Assembly (NCBI GenBank): GCA_038114465.1
Contig: JAYNQW010000003.1
Span: forward strand, 124,001-188,000
Origin: CALINB01 sp938045325
Lineage (GTDB): Bacteria > Pseudomonadota > Alphaproteobacteria > Rhodospirillales > CALINB01
Direction of reading: 5' to 3'
Length of the DNA stretch: 64,000 bases
Shown: piece after piece, positions 45,082-53,528 of the stretch
How positions within the stretch are numbered: the stretch's first letter is position 1
How the letters are laid out: the number at the start of each line of letters is the position of its first letter
Notes under the pieces: model-generated
What the model was told of the DNA's origin: nothing
Databases searched by the model: none
What the model saw: only the letters and a program-made list of their open reading frames with translations
Position numbers and translations under genes: made by a program

Positions 45082-46764
45082 ATGGCAAATATTGTTCCGC
45101 CCATTCCGCCTTCGATGGCCGGATCAACGGCTGCATCTACTGCCGGGCCATCGGCTGCACCGGCTTTAACACTCGCCAACCCGCCGCAAGGTTTAACACA
45201 AGTCGCACCCGGCACCGCCATTCAGGGAACCGTCGTTGCATCGGAAACCCCTGGCACGCTCGCCATTCAGACACCGGTTGGCACATTAAATGTTCCCAGC
45301 ACGCTCACCCTACCGAACAATGCCGTTCTGTCATTGCTTTTGCAGTCCCTGACACCACAGGCGCGCTTATTGATCACGGCTATTAATGGCCAACCACCGG
45401 GGCAAATCTTGCAATCGCAGCCTGGCAACACGCCGACAGCGAGCACACCGGGTGCACCGGGGGGGACAGCGGCGGCATTACCTGCGGTATCGGTTTCTGT
45501 CGGCGCCGCGCCCGTCATTACCGCTATTGTCTTGCCCCAATCTTCATCTCACGGACAGCCCGGCGCCACCCTACAAACAAACACACCGAACACGGCGCAA
45601 AGTCCCGCGGCAGCAACAGTGCAAGGAGCAGGCGGCACAACGACGGCGATCGGCGCGCTGGCACAATTGGCAAAATCGGCGACCGGAAAGATTGGTTTAT
45701 CGAATACAACTGGGGGATCAACCACCACACCATCTGGGGCACCCCCATCCGCGCCGTCCTCAAGCGCCGCCGGCCAAGCACCAAATCTATTGTCGTCCCC
45801 TTATCAAGCCGGCACCCAAATACCGGTACGCGTCACCAACGTTCAACCGCCGACACCCGGAATGGCACCGGCATTACCTTCGTTATCACCGGCTCCACTT
45901 TCGGTCGGGCAAATCATCACAGGTGTTCTCACCGGCACAACACCGGCGGGACTGGCGACCGTGCAAACACCGGCGGGACAATTGTCACTCCCCATCGAGG
46001 CGGCACCGCAAGGCTCAATCATCACTCTTGAAATTACCGGTCGGCCATTAGTGCCCGCGCCGCTGAACACAACGCCTACAAGCGCACTCGATTTTTCGAC
46101 CCTCTCGCGCGAATGGCCTGCCCTAAAAGAAGCATTACAAGCTTTACAAGAAAGCAACCCCGGTATCGCCCAGCAGCTAATCAATATGATAATCCCGCGT
46201 TTGGATATGCAGCTTGCATCAAACTTGCTGCTGTTTCTTATTGGCTTGCGTGGCGGTGATATTCGCGGCTGGCTCGGCGAAGAACCGATGCGCGCGCTTG
46301 AGGACGCACGCCCGGAACTCGCCCGCCAATTACGGGCCGAGTTCGGACAACTGGCGCGGTTGGCCGATGATCCGGGCACCGGTGATTGGCGGCACATGCT
46401 GATCCCGTTGAACACTGGTGATGCCATCGAACAAATCCATATGTTCATGCGGCAACGAAAACAGGAGCAAGAAGGCGGAGGCAATACCGAAACCCGGTTT
46501 GTTATCGATGTCGGCCTTTCCAGGCTTGGACGCATCCAGCTTGATGGGTTGATCGGCGAACAAAACAAACGTCTTGATTTGATAATTCGTTCGCAAAACC
46601 CGCTGCCAAATCAAATGCAAAACGATATTCGTACTATTTACGTGAACACCGGTGGAATCACCGGCTTAACAGGCGGGCTGAGCTTTCAGGCGGCACCGCC
46701 GAATTTTGTCGAAATCGACGCGCCCGCAACGCCTGAAAGCAGTCAATCGGGTATCATCGCGTGA
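45082..46764 (+). CDS. FliK-like proline/threonine-rich flagellar protein
   Basis: This 560-residue protein has two parts. Residues 1-340 are Pro/Thr/Ala/Gln-rich low complexity with few charges. From about 345 a folded domain follows: FSTLSREWPALKEALQALQ, LASNLLLFLIGLRGGDIRGWLGEE, then RFVIDVGLSRLGRIQLDGLI near residue 470, which is reminiscent of the FliK C-terminal domain. It follows flhG by 17 bases. It may be a second hook- or rod-length or export-related protein, separate from the fliK at 29260. I do not know an assigned function. Confidence 0.5.
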   Translation: MANIVPPIPPSMAGSTAASTAGPSAAPALTLANPPQGLTQVAPGTAIQGTVVASETPGTLAIQTPVGTLNVPSTLTLPNNAVLSLLLQSLTPQARLLITAINGQPPGQILQSQPGNTPTASTPGAPGGTAAALPAVSVSVGAAPVITAIVLPQSSSHGQPGATLQTNTPNTAQSPAAATVQGAGGTTTAIGALAQLAKSATGKIGLSNTTGGSTTTPSGAPPSAPSSSAAGQAPNLLSSPYQAGTQIPVRVTNVQPPTPGMAPALPSLSPAPLSVGQIITGVLTGTTPAGLATVQTPAGQLSLPIEAAPQGSIITLEITGRPLVPAPLNTTPTSALDFSTLSREWPALKEALQALQESNPGIAQQLINMIIPRLDMQLASNLLLFLIGLRGGDIRGWLGEEPMRALEDARPELARQLRAEFGQLARLADDPGTGDWRHMLIPLNTGDAIEQIHMFMRQRKQEQEGGGNTETRFVIDVGLSRLGRIQLDGLIGEQNKRLDLIIRSQNPLPNQMQNDIRTIYVNTGGITGLTGGLSFQAAPPNFVEIDAPATPESSQSGIIA

Positions 46765-46774
46765 GGGAACTGTC

Positions 46775-47164
46775 ATGAACACAACCGAACGCCGGGACTT
46801 ACTCACCACATTCCCGAATACCGAAAACAAACTCGATTATGTCGTCACGCTTATAGACGAAATCGGCACTACTCCGGAATCCAAGCCGGCGATTGTTCAT
46901 TTGCGTTATGTTCCCGATAAAGCCGTTGTCGATGAAGTTTCGTTCCGCCGCTATCTCAATGCGCTCGCCAAAACGGATTGGCAAACCTTTGAGGAACTCG
47001 CCGCGCTCATTCTGCACGATTTTAATAATGAAATCGTCGCCCGCTGGACACAGGTGACTGTGTCCAATCCGGCCGCATCGAAATGGTCTAAGTTTGGGCA
47101 TACCGTCACCATCGAAGACCGCCAGCCCCATTGGGACAACCCGGACATACTGTCCCGGCTTTAA
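46775..47164 (+). CDS. Hypothetical protein, possibly T-fold-like
   Basis: This 129-residue protein starts with ATG at 46775, preceded by GAGGG. It contains the segment AIVHLRYVPDKAVVDEVSFRRY, then FEELAALILHDFNNEIV, and ends RQPHWDNPDIL. The spacing of strand, conserved Tyr-Pro and following helix recalls the tunnelling fold of QueF and FolE, but the QueF catalytic Cys is missing. It is last in the flagellar operon and faces fliJ. The link to motility is positional. Confidence 0.45.
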   Translation: MNTTERRDLLTTFPNTENKLDYVVTLIDEIGTTPESKPAIVHLRYVPDKAVVDEVSFRRYLNALAKTDWQTFEELAALILHDFNNEIVARWTQVTVSNPAASKWSKFGHTVTIEDRQPHWDNPDILSRL

Positions 47165-47202
47165 TCCTAATTTATTATTTAATATCAATAGGTTGTTTAA
47201 TT

Positions 47203-47628
47203 TTATCGGCGTGACTTCTGTCGGTGGACTTCGGCGCCGATTTCATCGAGCTCTTTTTGCTCCAAAAGGTTTCGCTCTTCTTCTTCTTTTTTATCCCGCG
47301 CCTCTTGTGTCATCTCAAATTTTTTCTGTTCCTGATACGCTTCGCGCAGTTCTTCACGGGCAATGGCAACTTTTTGTTCCGCTTTTCCAATGGAGTCTAA
47401 AAGATTTTCACGCTCAGTGATAAACGATTGCGCAAAGCTGCCGTATATCACGCCGGCAACTTCCGGTGACGCAGCAGCAGCGGCCTGCTCACTTTTTAAA
47501 TCTTCATGCAATTGATGCATCCGGTTTTCCAGGCTCTCGACGATTCGCAACAGCTCGCCCAAAGCCCGGCGCTTTTCATCAACCTGCCAGCCCTGATAAC
47601 GTATAAGTGAATGCAGATCCTTGGCCAT
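47203..47628 (-). CDS. fliJ: Flagellar export chaperone FliJ
   Basis: FliJ is a coiled-coil protein that joins FliI to FlhA and helps recycle chaperones. The 141-residue protein is almost fully helical with heptad-like runs (LGELLRIVESLENRMHQLHEDL, and FITERENLLDSIGKAEQKVAIAREELREAYQEQKKFE), with a basic-acidic tail. Sequence conservation in FliJ is low; placement ten bases downstream of fliI decides the identity. Confidence 0.85.
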   Translation of the reverse strand: MAKDLHSLIRYQGWQVDEKRRALGELLRIVESLENRMHQLHEDLKSEQAAAAASPEVAGVIYGSFAQSFITERENLLDSIGKAEQKVAIAREELREAYQEQKKFEMTQEARDKKEEEERNLLEQKELDEIGAEVHRQKSRR

Positions 47629-47638
47629 GAATTAGACC

Positions 47639-49504
47639 TTACGGTGTTCCTTCCGGATCAGATTCAGTATCAGCTTCGATTTCTTGATCATCAGATGTTT
47701 CCGATGGCACCGCAACTTCAGGCGGCAACTCTTGTACATCCGCGTCAATAACCACGTCTGTGACGGCATTCTTGGTCACCGGCATTGGAGCCGGTTCGGC
47801 GGCAGTTTCAGCCGCTTCAGGATGAACAAGCTCACCCGGCGCTTGCGCGACCAGCGGTTGGGCGGATACCGGCTGCGGTTCGGAACCTTGTTCGGTCTCG
47901 GCTTCTTTCATTACTGCTTGATCCCCGGACTGGGCAGGTGGCGTTGCGGCGGTTTGATCGGCGGGCTGAACTGACGGTTGTGGTTGAGCCACCTGTTGTG
48001 CAGCTGTGGCTTGCGTGACGGCCGATTGCGGCAACCCTTGAACCGCCGCCGATAAGGGACTCGCCCCCGCCGATGCGGGTGCATTGACGACAGGTTGCTG
48101 CTGTTGTTGCGCGGATTCTCCTTGAGCTTGGCCGGCGGGTGGCTGTTCCGGCTCAGTAGCGGCCGGATGCAGCACAGATTGCATATCCAAAATTTCGGCA
48201 AGTTGCTCATAACAGGAATCGAGATCACAGGATTCCGTTTTCGATTGCCCTAAAAATTTCTCCAAGACCGGATAATACCGAATAGCCTGATCAACGTCCG
48301 GATCGCTGCCGGCCCGGTACGCCCCCAAGCGAATGAGCTCGGCCATGTCCTCATAAGTGCTGATGTATTTTTTCGCCTGCGTCACGATGGCGTTTTGCTC
48401 ATCGGTGTTACAATCGGGCATGACGCGGGAAATACTGCGCAATACATTGATGGCCGGATAGCGGCCCCGTTCGGCAATCTCGCGGTCCAAAACGATATGC
48501 CCGTCTAAAATGCCGCGAACCGAGTCGGAGACCGGCTCGTTATGATCGTCGCCTTCAACCAAAACGGAAAACAAGCCGGTAATTGTGCCCTGCCCGTCAA
48601 CACCCGGACCGGCACGTTCTAAAAGCTTCGGCAGTTCCGCAAAGACGGACGGCGTATAGCCTTTGCTGGCCGGCGGTTCACCCGCGGACAAACTGATCTC
48701 GCGCTGCGCCATGGCAAACCGGGTAATACTGTCCATCAAGCAAAGCACATCTTTACCTTGATCACGAAAATATTCCGCCGTCGCCATCATTACGTACGCA
48801 GCCTGGCGGCGCACCAACGGCGGCTCATCGGAAGATGCCAAAATAACGACACTGCGCGATAAGCCCTCTTCACCAAGATAGTCTTCAATAAACTCCCGGG
48901 CTTCACGGCCCCGCTCACCGATGAGTCCAATCACACTGACTTCGGCGTCGGTTTGACTTGCCATCATGGAAAGCAATGTCGACTTACCGATGCCCGAACC
49001 CGCAAAAATACCCATGCGCTGTCCGCGGCAGCAGGTCAAAAACGTATTGATGGTACGAACCCCAAGATCGATTTTATCGGAAACCCGCCGCCTGGCATGC
49101 GCATTGGGTGGCTGGCGATGAATGGGATAAGCGGCTTCACCCGTATTCAACGGTCCTTTACCGTCGACCGGTTCACCGAAGGCATTAATGACACGGCCCA
49201 ACCATGCTTCGTGCGGATAAACGGACGGATCGGTCGAACCGATTTCAGCGTGACATCCTAAGCCGATACCACCGAGAGTGCCGAACGGCAGCAGCAAAGC
49301 GCGCTCGTCTCGAAAACCGACGACCTCGCACAATACCCCTTTTTGACCTCGGCCACGCAGCCGGCAATGATCACCAATCGAAAGGCTGCCCTGCAATCCG
49401 CCAACTTCGACCAAAAGCCCGACGATTGCCGTCACCCGGCCGTAGACCTGATAGTCCTGCAGCCGATTCACTTCATTAATGATATTGCTGGCGAAAACGG
49501 ACAC
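47639..49504 (-). CDS. fliI: Flagellum-specific ATP synthase FliI with a long C-terminal extension
   Basis: FliI powers or regulates flagellar type III export. Walker A GSGIGKST lies near residue 172; VIGLIGERGREAREFIEDYL, the Walker B CLMDSITRFAMAQREI and the proline-containing loop ASKGYTPSVFAELPKLLERAG are intact. The core ends near residue 450 (VLEKFLGQSKTES). A further 170 residues rich in Pro, Gln, Ala, Val and Glu follow, which is unusual: typical FliI stops around 440-460. I start at GTG 49504, preceded by GGGA; TTG at 49519 is an alternative. Confidence 0.9.
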   Translation of the reverse strand: MSVFASNIINEVNRLQDYQVYGRVTAIVGLLVEVGGLQGSLSIGDHCRLRGRGQKGVLCEVVGFRDERALLLPFGTLGGIGLGCHAEIGSTDPSVYPHEAWLGRVINAFGEPVDGKGPLNTGEAAYPIHRQPPNAHARRRVSDKIDLGVRTINTFLTCCRGQRMGIFAGSGIGKSTLLSMMASQTDAEVSVIGLIGERGREAREFIEDYLGEEGLSRSVVILASSDEPPLVRRQAAYVMMATAEYFRDQGKDVLCLMDSITRFAMAQREISLSAGEPPASKGYTPSVFAELPKLLERAGPGVDGQGTITGLFSVLVEGDDHNEPVSDSVRGILDGHIVLDREIAERGRYPAINVLRSISRVMPDCNTDEQNAIVTQAKKYISTYEDMAELIRLGAYRAGSDPDVDQAIRYYPVLEKFLGQSKTESCDLDSCYEQLAEILDMQSVLHPAATEPEQPPAGQAQGESAQQQQQPVVNAPASAGASPLSAAVQGLPQSAVTQATAAQQVAQPQPSVQPADQTAATPPAQSGDQAVMKEAETEQGSEPQPVSAQPLVAQAPGELVHPEAAETAAEPAPMPVTKNAVTDVVIDADVQELPPEVAVPSETSDDQEIEADTESDPEGTP

Positions 49505-49659
49505 GCCACATTCCCACAATTAATGCCACAAACCCACAGGCCCAGTATTCAAGGCTTTCTTTAAGGTTTGGTAAAGGCCGAACAAAGATTCGCCAGCCTA
49601 AAAACCCCAGAAATCAGGCCCGAATTGGCGCGCCTGCCGCAAGCCGTTAGACTGCAGAC

Positions 49660-51672
49660 ATGGCGTTTAAGATTAATCCATTCAAGCAAAAACCAAAACG
49701 GCGGCTTTGGGCAAAAGCGTTGATTTCGCTCCTTATTCTGTTGGTGCTCATTATTGGCGTGGCGGGGGCGGCTTATCTATGGCGCATGCCATTGGCCGAT
49801 TTCGCTATCCGGACCGCCCTCGATCAAGCCGGGCTCCACCAAGCAACGTACAAAATCAATGCGATCACTTTGACAAAATTCCAATTAGCCGACTTTCAGA
49901 TCGGCAACGAACTCACCCTCAAACGTGCAGACCTGCGTTATCGGCTTACGCGTCTCCCGGATAATCCTGTTAGTCTCATCATTCTCGATGGATTTCAAAT
50001 CGATCTCACGGGAAAGGACAAAACGCTGCAAAAATTGCTCGCTGGGAACGGCGAAAGCACAGAGCCCCTAACACCGCAAAGCATTCGAACGATGCTGGAT
50101 CAGATACCGGCAACCACCTTCACTGCCATAACCGTTAAAAACGCATCGTTGCGTTATGCGGAAACACAAACCGTGACGGGCTCAGCCAAAATCGGCCCTC
50201 TGCAAAACAAGGACGGTCTTTTAACCCTTAACGGGCATGTTTCGTTGCAAGCAACGCTATTAAACGCAGCATCAATCAACATGTGCGGCCTTACGTTGAA
50301 GTTACCGTTTAAAATCACGCATGCAAAAGACCAGACACGATTCACGCTCGGCCTCGATACCGGCCCCGTACAAGCAAATATCTCCGGCGATCAACCGAAG
50401 TCGATTGATGTCACGCCTCTAAACCTGACATTATCCGGCATGCTGCAAGGCGACGGCACACTCATTGCCGAGTTGAAAATCCCAAATGTTTCCGTGACCG
50501 AAGGCGACAAAGAAATCGCCGTCGATGACATCAACCTGTCGGCCCGTTATGTAAATACGGTCATTACCGGTAAGCTCCGAACCGGCACGACTTTATATGC
50601 AAACGGCAAACCCATGCTGCCCACGGCTACACTTCAATCCGCCTACATGGTTGAAACCGGCACATTATCCTTTCAGGGGCACACGACCTTTCCCGGCGCA
50701 AGCGCTTTGAAGTTCAACGGCCGCCACGAATTGGGCAGTGGCAATGGAAACGTGTCGTTAACTTTACCGGCGCTTTCCCTGACCGCCGCAAGCAAAGATC
50801 TTCACGCATTTTTACCGGCAATATCCGGTTACACCATTCTCGGTGGCGAAACCCATGCCAAAGCAAATCTGACATGGGGCAAGAAAGGATTCAACGGAAC
50901 GGCATCCGTTGATGTTCAAGACGCTCACTTAACCGATCCATCTTCGGAGTTAGCCGTTAAAGGATTTTCCGCCGGTATCCGGTTCAATTCTCTCGCACCG
51001 CCGCGCACACCAAGAGACCAGGAAGTCCGCATAAAACAAATTTCAACCGGTGTGCCGCTGAATAACCTCCTACTCCGGTTTGCGCTCATTAAGGGCACCG
51101 ATGCAACGATCCCCGCATTTAAAGTCGGAGCATTTCAAATCGATGTTGCCGGCGGCAAGTTGAAGGTCACACCGACGGTCATCGATTCAGCCGCCGACAC
51201 AAACGAAGGCATTATCAACATCAAGGGCGTCGACCTTGCAGCCATCTTCACCGCTGCCGGCGTTGACGGCGTTTCAGGCACCGGGCGGCTCAACGGTGCC
51301 ATCCCGGTTCGCATGACCGGCAAAACAATCACCATCACGAACGGACGACTGGCCACCGCCAAGCCCGGCGTACTGAAGATCAACTCGGAGACCGTCAATC
51401 AAACCCTCGCGCGGGGCGGCCCGGAAGTTGTGCTGATGTTGAGTGCTTTAAGAGACTTTCATTATGAAAAACTGACGCTGAAAATCGAAAAAAAACCGGA
51501 CGGCGAAGGCAACCTTTTGCTGCATACGCGCGGTCATAACCCGGCAGTACGCAACGGCCAGCCGTTTATCATCAATTTGAACCTCACCGGCAATGTCGAC
51601 CGCTTAGCAGCCCTGGCTGCGCAGGCCTTTCAGTTGCCCAGTGCCGTGGTTCGCGCTATGTTGCCTAAATAA
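49660..51672 (+). CDS. ydbH: YdbH-like AsmA-family intermembrane lipid transport protein
   Basis: This 670-residue protein has one N-terminal membrane anchor (KALISLLILLVLIIGVAGAAYLW, residues 20-42) and then a long beta-rich periplasmic part with repeated strands, as in TamB/YhdP/YdbH phospholipid bridges between the two membranes. The ending with DFHYEKLTLKIEKKPDGEGNLLLHTRGHNP, then INLNLTGNVDRL is typical of YdbH. The downstream lipoprotein and YdbL-like gene complete the known three-gene set. Confidence 0.82.
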   Translation: MAFKINPFKQKPKRRLWAKALISLLILLVLIIGVAGAAYLWRMPLADFAIRTALDQAGLHQATYKINAITLTKFQLADFQIGNELTLKRADLRYRLTRLPDNPVSLIILDGFQIDLTGKDKTLQKLLAGNGESTEPLTPQSIRTMLDQIPATTFTAITVKNASLRYAETQTVTGSAKIGPLQNKDGLLTLNGHVSLQATLLNAASINMCGLTLKLPFKITHAKDQTRFTLGLDTGPVQANISGDQPKSIDVTPLNLTLSGMLQGDGTLIAELKIPNVSVTEGDKEIAVDDINLSARYVNTVITGKLRTGTTLYANGKPMLPTATLQSAYMVETGTLSFQGHTTFPGASALKFNGRHELGSGNGNVSLTLPALSLTAASKDLHAFLPAISGYTILGGETHAKANLTWGKKGFNGTASVDVQDAHLTDPSSELAVKGFSAGIRFNSLAPPRTPRDQEVRIKQISTGVPLNNLLLRFALIKGTDATIPAFKVGAFQIDVAGGKLKVTPTVIDSAADTNEGIINIKGVDLAAIFTAAGVDGVSGTGRLNGAIPVRMTGKTITITNGRLATAKPGVLKINSETVNQTLARGGPEVVLMLSALRDFHYEKLTLKIEKKPDGEGNLLLHTRGHNPAVRNGQPFIINLNLTGNVDRLAALAAQAFQLPSAVVRAMLPK

Positions 51673-51711
51673 TGACACATTCGCGTTGTACGTTTGTCGC
51701 GAGGAATAAAA

Positions 51712-51930
51712 ATGGCTATGGGTTCAACAAACAAAATTACACGGAAACACCTTTTTGTGTCCGCATTCGGCGGTATTCTTTTGCTGGCGGGCTGTTCGCC
51801 AACGGTTAAAGTAGAAACGCCCAAGGAACCGATTACCATTAACCTCAATATTAAACTCGATGCCGAAGTCCGGGTAAAACTCGAGGAATCGGCGAAGAAA
51901 GATATTGAAAGCAATCCGGATATTTTCTGA
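51712..51930 (+). CDS. ynbE: YnbE-like lipoprotein
   Basis: This 72-residue predicted outer-membrane lipoprotein has a signal with lipobox LLLAGC around residues 24-29, followed by VETPKEPITINLNIKLDAEVRVKLEE. YnbE proteins cap the outer-membrane end of the YdbH bridge by adding beta strands. ATG at 51712 with GAGGA upstream was chosen over an earlier in-frame start. Its stop overlaps the ydbL start by one base. Confidence 0.82.
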   Translation: MAMGSTNKITRKHLFVSAFGGILLLAGCSPTVKVETPKEPITINLNIKLDAEVRVKLEESAKKDIESNPDIF

Positions 51931-52265
51931 TGACACGCTTACTGACACTTTGCCTCTCATTATTCCTGTTTACGATAACCGTTTCCGGCAATCCGGCTGA
52001 AGCGGCCTCGCTCAACGAGCTGCGGGCCAGCGGCGTCATCGGTGAGCGCTATGACGGTTTTGCGGTGGTACGAAAAAATAAATCCGGCGCGGCGAACATC
52101 GTCCGTCAGGTAAACGCAAAACGCCGCAGCATTTACAAATCTCGTGCCAAGCAGCAAAAGATTTCCCCGGCCCAAGTCGGTGTCGTTTACGCACAGCAAA
52201 TTTTTAGTAATGCGCCGGCCGGCACTTGGTTTTTGTCACGGGACGGCTCGTGGACACGTAAATAA
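51930..52265 (+). CDS. ydbL: YdbL-like (DUF1318) periplasmic protein
   Basis: This 111-residue secreted protein has a Sec signal (LLTLCLSLFLFTITVSGNPAEA), then LNELRASGVIGERYDGFAVVR, the DUF1318 hallmark. YdbL assists YnbE and YdbH assembly. It overlaps the lipoprotein gene by one base, confirming the three-gene operon. The length matches the family. Confidence 0.83.
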   Translation: MTRLLTLCLSLFLFTITVSGNPAEAASLNELRASGVIGERYDGFAVVRKNKSGAANIVRQVNAKRRSIYKSRAKQQKISPAQVGVVYAQQIFSNAPAGTWFLSRDGSWTRK

Positions 52266-52270
52266 CTAAA

Positions 52271-53203
52271 ATGAAAGCCGTTTACATCACCGGTCACGGC
52301 GGGCTTGAGGTCCTAACCTACGGCGACCTCCCCGATCCGGTCGCAGCCGCAGGCGAAGCCGTCATCGACATTCACGCCGCCAGCGTCAACGCCGCCGATT
52401 ATAAACGGCGCCGGGGTGGCGGCATCTTAAAGCCTATTGAAAAATTTCCCTACATTCTCGGACGCGACTTTTCCGGCACCGTCAGTGCGCTCGGTGATGG
52501 TGTAACGGATTTCAGCATCGGCGATCCGGTGTTCGGCGTGTGCGCGTTCGGCCAGGAAGGCACCTATGCCGAAAAAATTGCTGTCGATGCCGCTATCATC
52601 GACATTAAACCCGAAAGCATAACCCATGCGCAGGCGACAGCATTGGCCTTGACCGGTCTTACGGCAATTACCTCCATCGAAGATTGCTTAAACCTCAAAG
52701 CCGGTGAGAAAATTCTCATTCAAGGGGGCGCGGGCGGCGTCGCCGGGTATGCCATCCAACTCGCCAAGCACATCGGCGCGACGGTCGTCACCACGGCGAG
52801 TTCCGATAATCACGACTACGTGCGCGGCCTTGGCGCCGATGAAGTGATCGATTACAAAGCAACCGATTTTACGCAAGCGGTGAGCGATTGCGACGCGGTG
52901 TTCGATACCGTCGGCGGCGACGTGACGGAACGCTCGTTTGCTGTGTTAAAATCCGGTGGACGGTTAGCCTCCATCGCTTCGGGACACGAACCGCCCCCTT
53001 CACCGCGCGATGACACGCAAGGCTTACGCCCCAAAGCCACCCGCGACCGCAAATACCTCAAACGGATCGTTGAGCTTCATGAAAGCGGTGCCGTCAAACC
53101 GCCCGAAATCATGGGCTTTCCGCTTGAACAGGCCGCCGAAGCGCAAAAGATCAGCGAAAGCCGCCACCTGCACGGCAAACTTGTCCTCGAAGTGCGTTCT
53201 TAA
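52271..53203 (+). CDS. NADP-dependent quinone oxidoreductase-like MDR protein
   Basis: This 310-residue medium-chain dehydrogenase/reductase has the N-terminal GroES-like part with ILGRDFSGTVSALGDGVTDFSIGD (zinc ligands absent) and the NADP loop ILIQGGAGGVAGYAIQLAKHIGA. Such proteins reduce quinones, enones or aldehydes. It starts five bases after ydbL, so it may be part of that transcript. The substrate is not indicated. It converges on the amidase remnant. Confidence 0.83.
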   Translation: MKAVYITGHGGLEVLTYGDLPDPVAAAGEAVIDIHAASVNAADYKRRRGGGILKPIEKFPYILGRDFSGTVSALGDGVTDFSIGDPVFGVCAFGQEGTYAEKIAVDAAIIDIKPESITHAQATALALTGLTAITSIEDCLNLKAGEKILIQGGAGGVAGYAIQLAKHIGATVVTTASSDNHDYVRGLGADEVIDYKATDFTQAVSDCDAVFDTVGGDVTERSFAVLKSGGRLASIASGHEPPPSPRDDTQGLRPKATRDRKYLKRIVELHESGAVKPPEIMGFPLEQAAEAQKISESRHLHGKLVLEVRS

Positions 53204-53207
53204 ATTT

Positions 53208-53528
53208 TTACTTCATCGAATTGAGGTGAAACGTGATCGAGGGTTCGTCGGCAAATGCGTAATCAAGGCGCAGACGATCCGATAATTCCCACGCGCTTTT
53301 CGCCACGGCACAAAGAATTTTGTATTGCCGATCATTGAGGGTTAGCCCCGCGCGTTTGGCCGAAACTTCGACCATCGTTCTTTCTTCCTCGTTTAAGGAA
53401 ACATCCGGGATTGGGAATGAATCCTTCGGAAGCGGGCCCGGCTTAACGGCAAAAGGCAATATAGGCCGCTTATCCCGCCACGGGGTCGCTTTATCGTTAG
53501 CGTGCGCGACTTTGAACGCGGTTTCTTA
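53208..53528 (-). pseudogene. C-terminal remainder of the amidase beyond an in-frame stop
   Basis: Directly after the TAA at 53526-53528 the same frame continues for another 105 codons to a stop at 53208. The first residues read ETAFKVAHANDKATPWRDKRP, which is the normal C-terminal end of amidase-signature enzymes. The remaining 80 residues (SLNEEERTMVEVSAKRAGL and on) form a helical tail. A single G-to-T change (GAA to TAA) explains the stop. It could be a sequencing error; otherwise the tail is not translated, because no convincing start or ribosome site lies between. Confidence 0.75.

Noticed and set aside
49626..49641. TGGCGCGCCTGCCGCA as a second sigma-54 promoter before the ydbH gene
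   Set aside because: The GG-N10-GC spacing fits, but the -12 part is poor and the site ends only about 18 bases from the start, too near for a normal transcript start and ribosome site.
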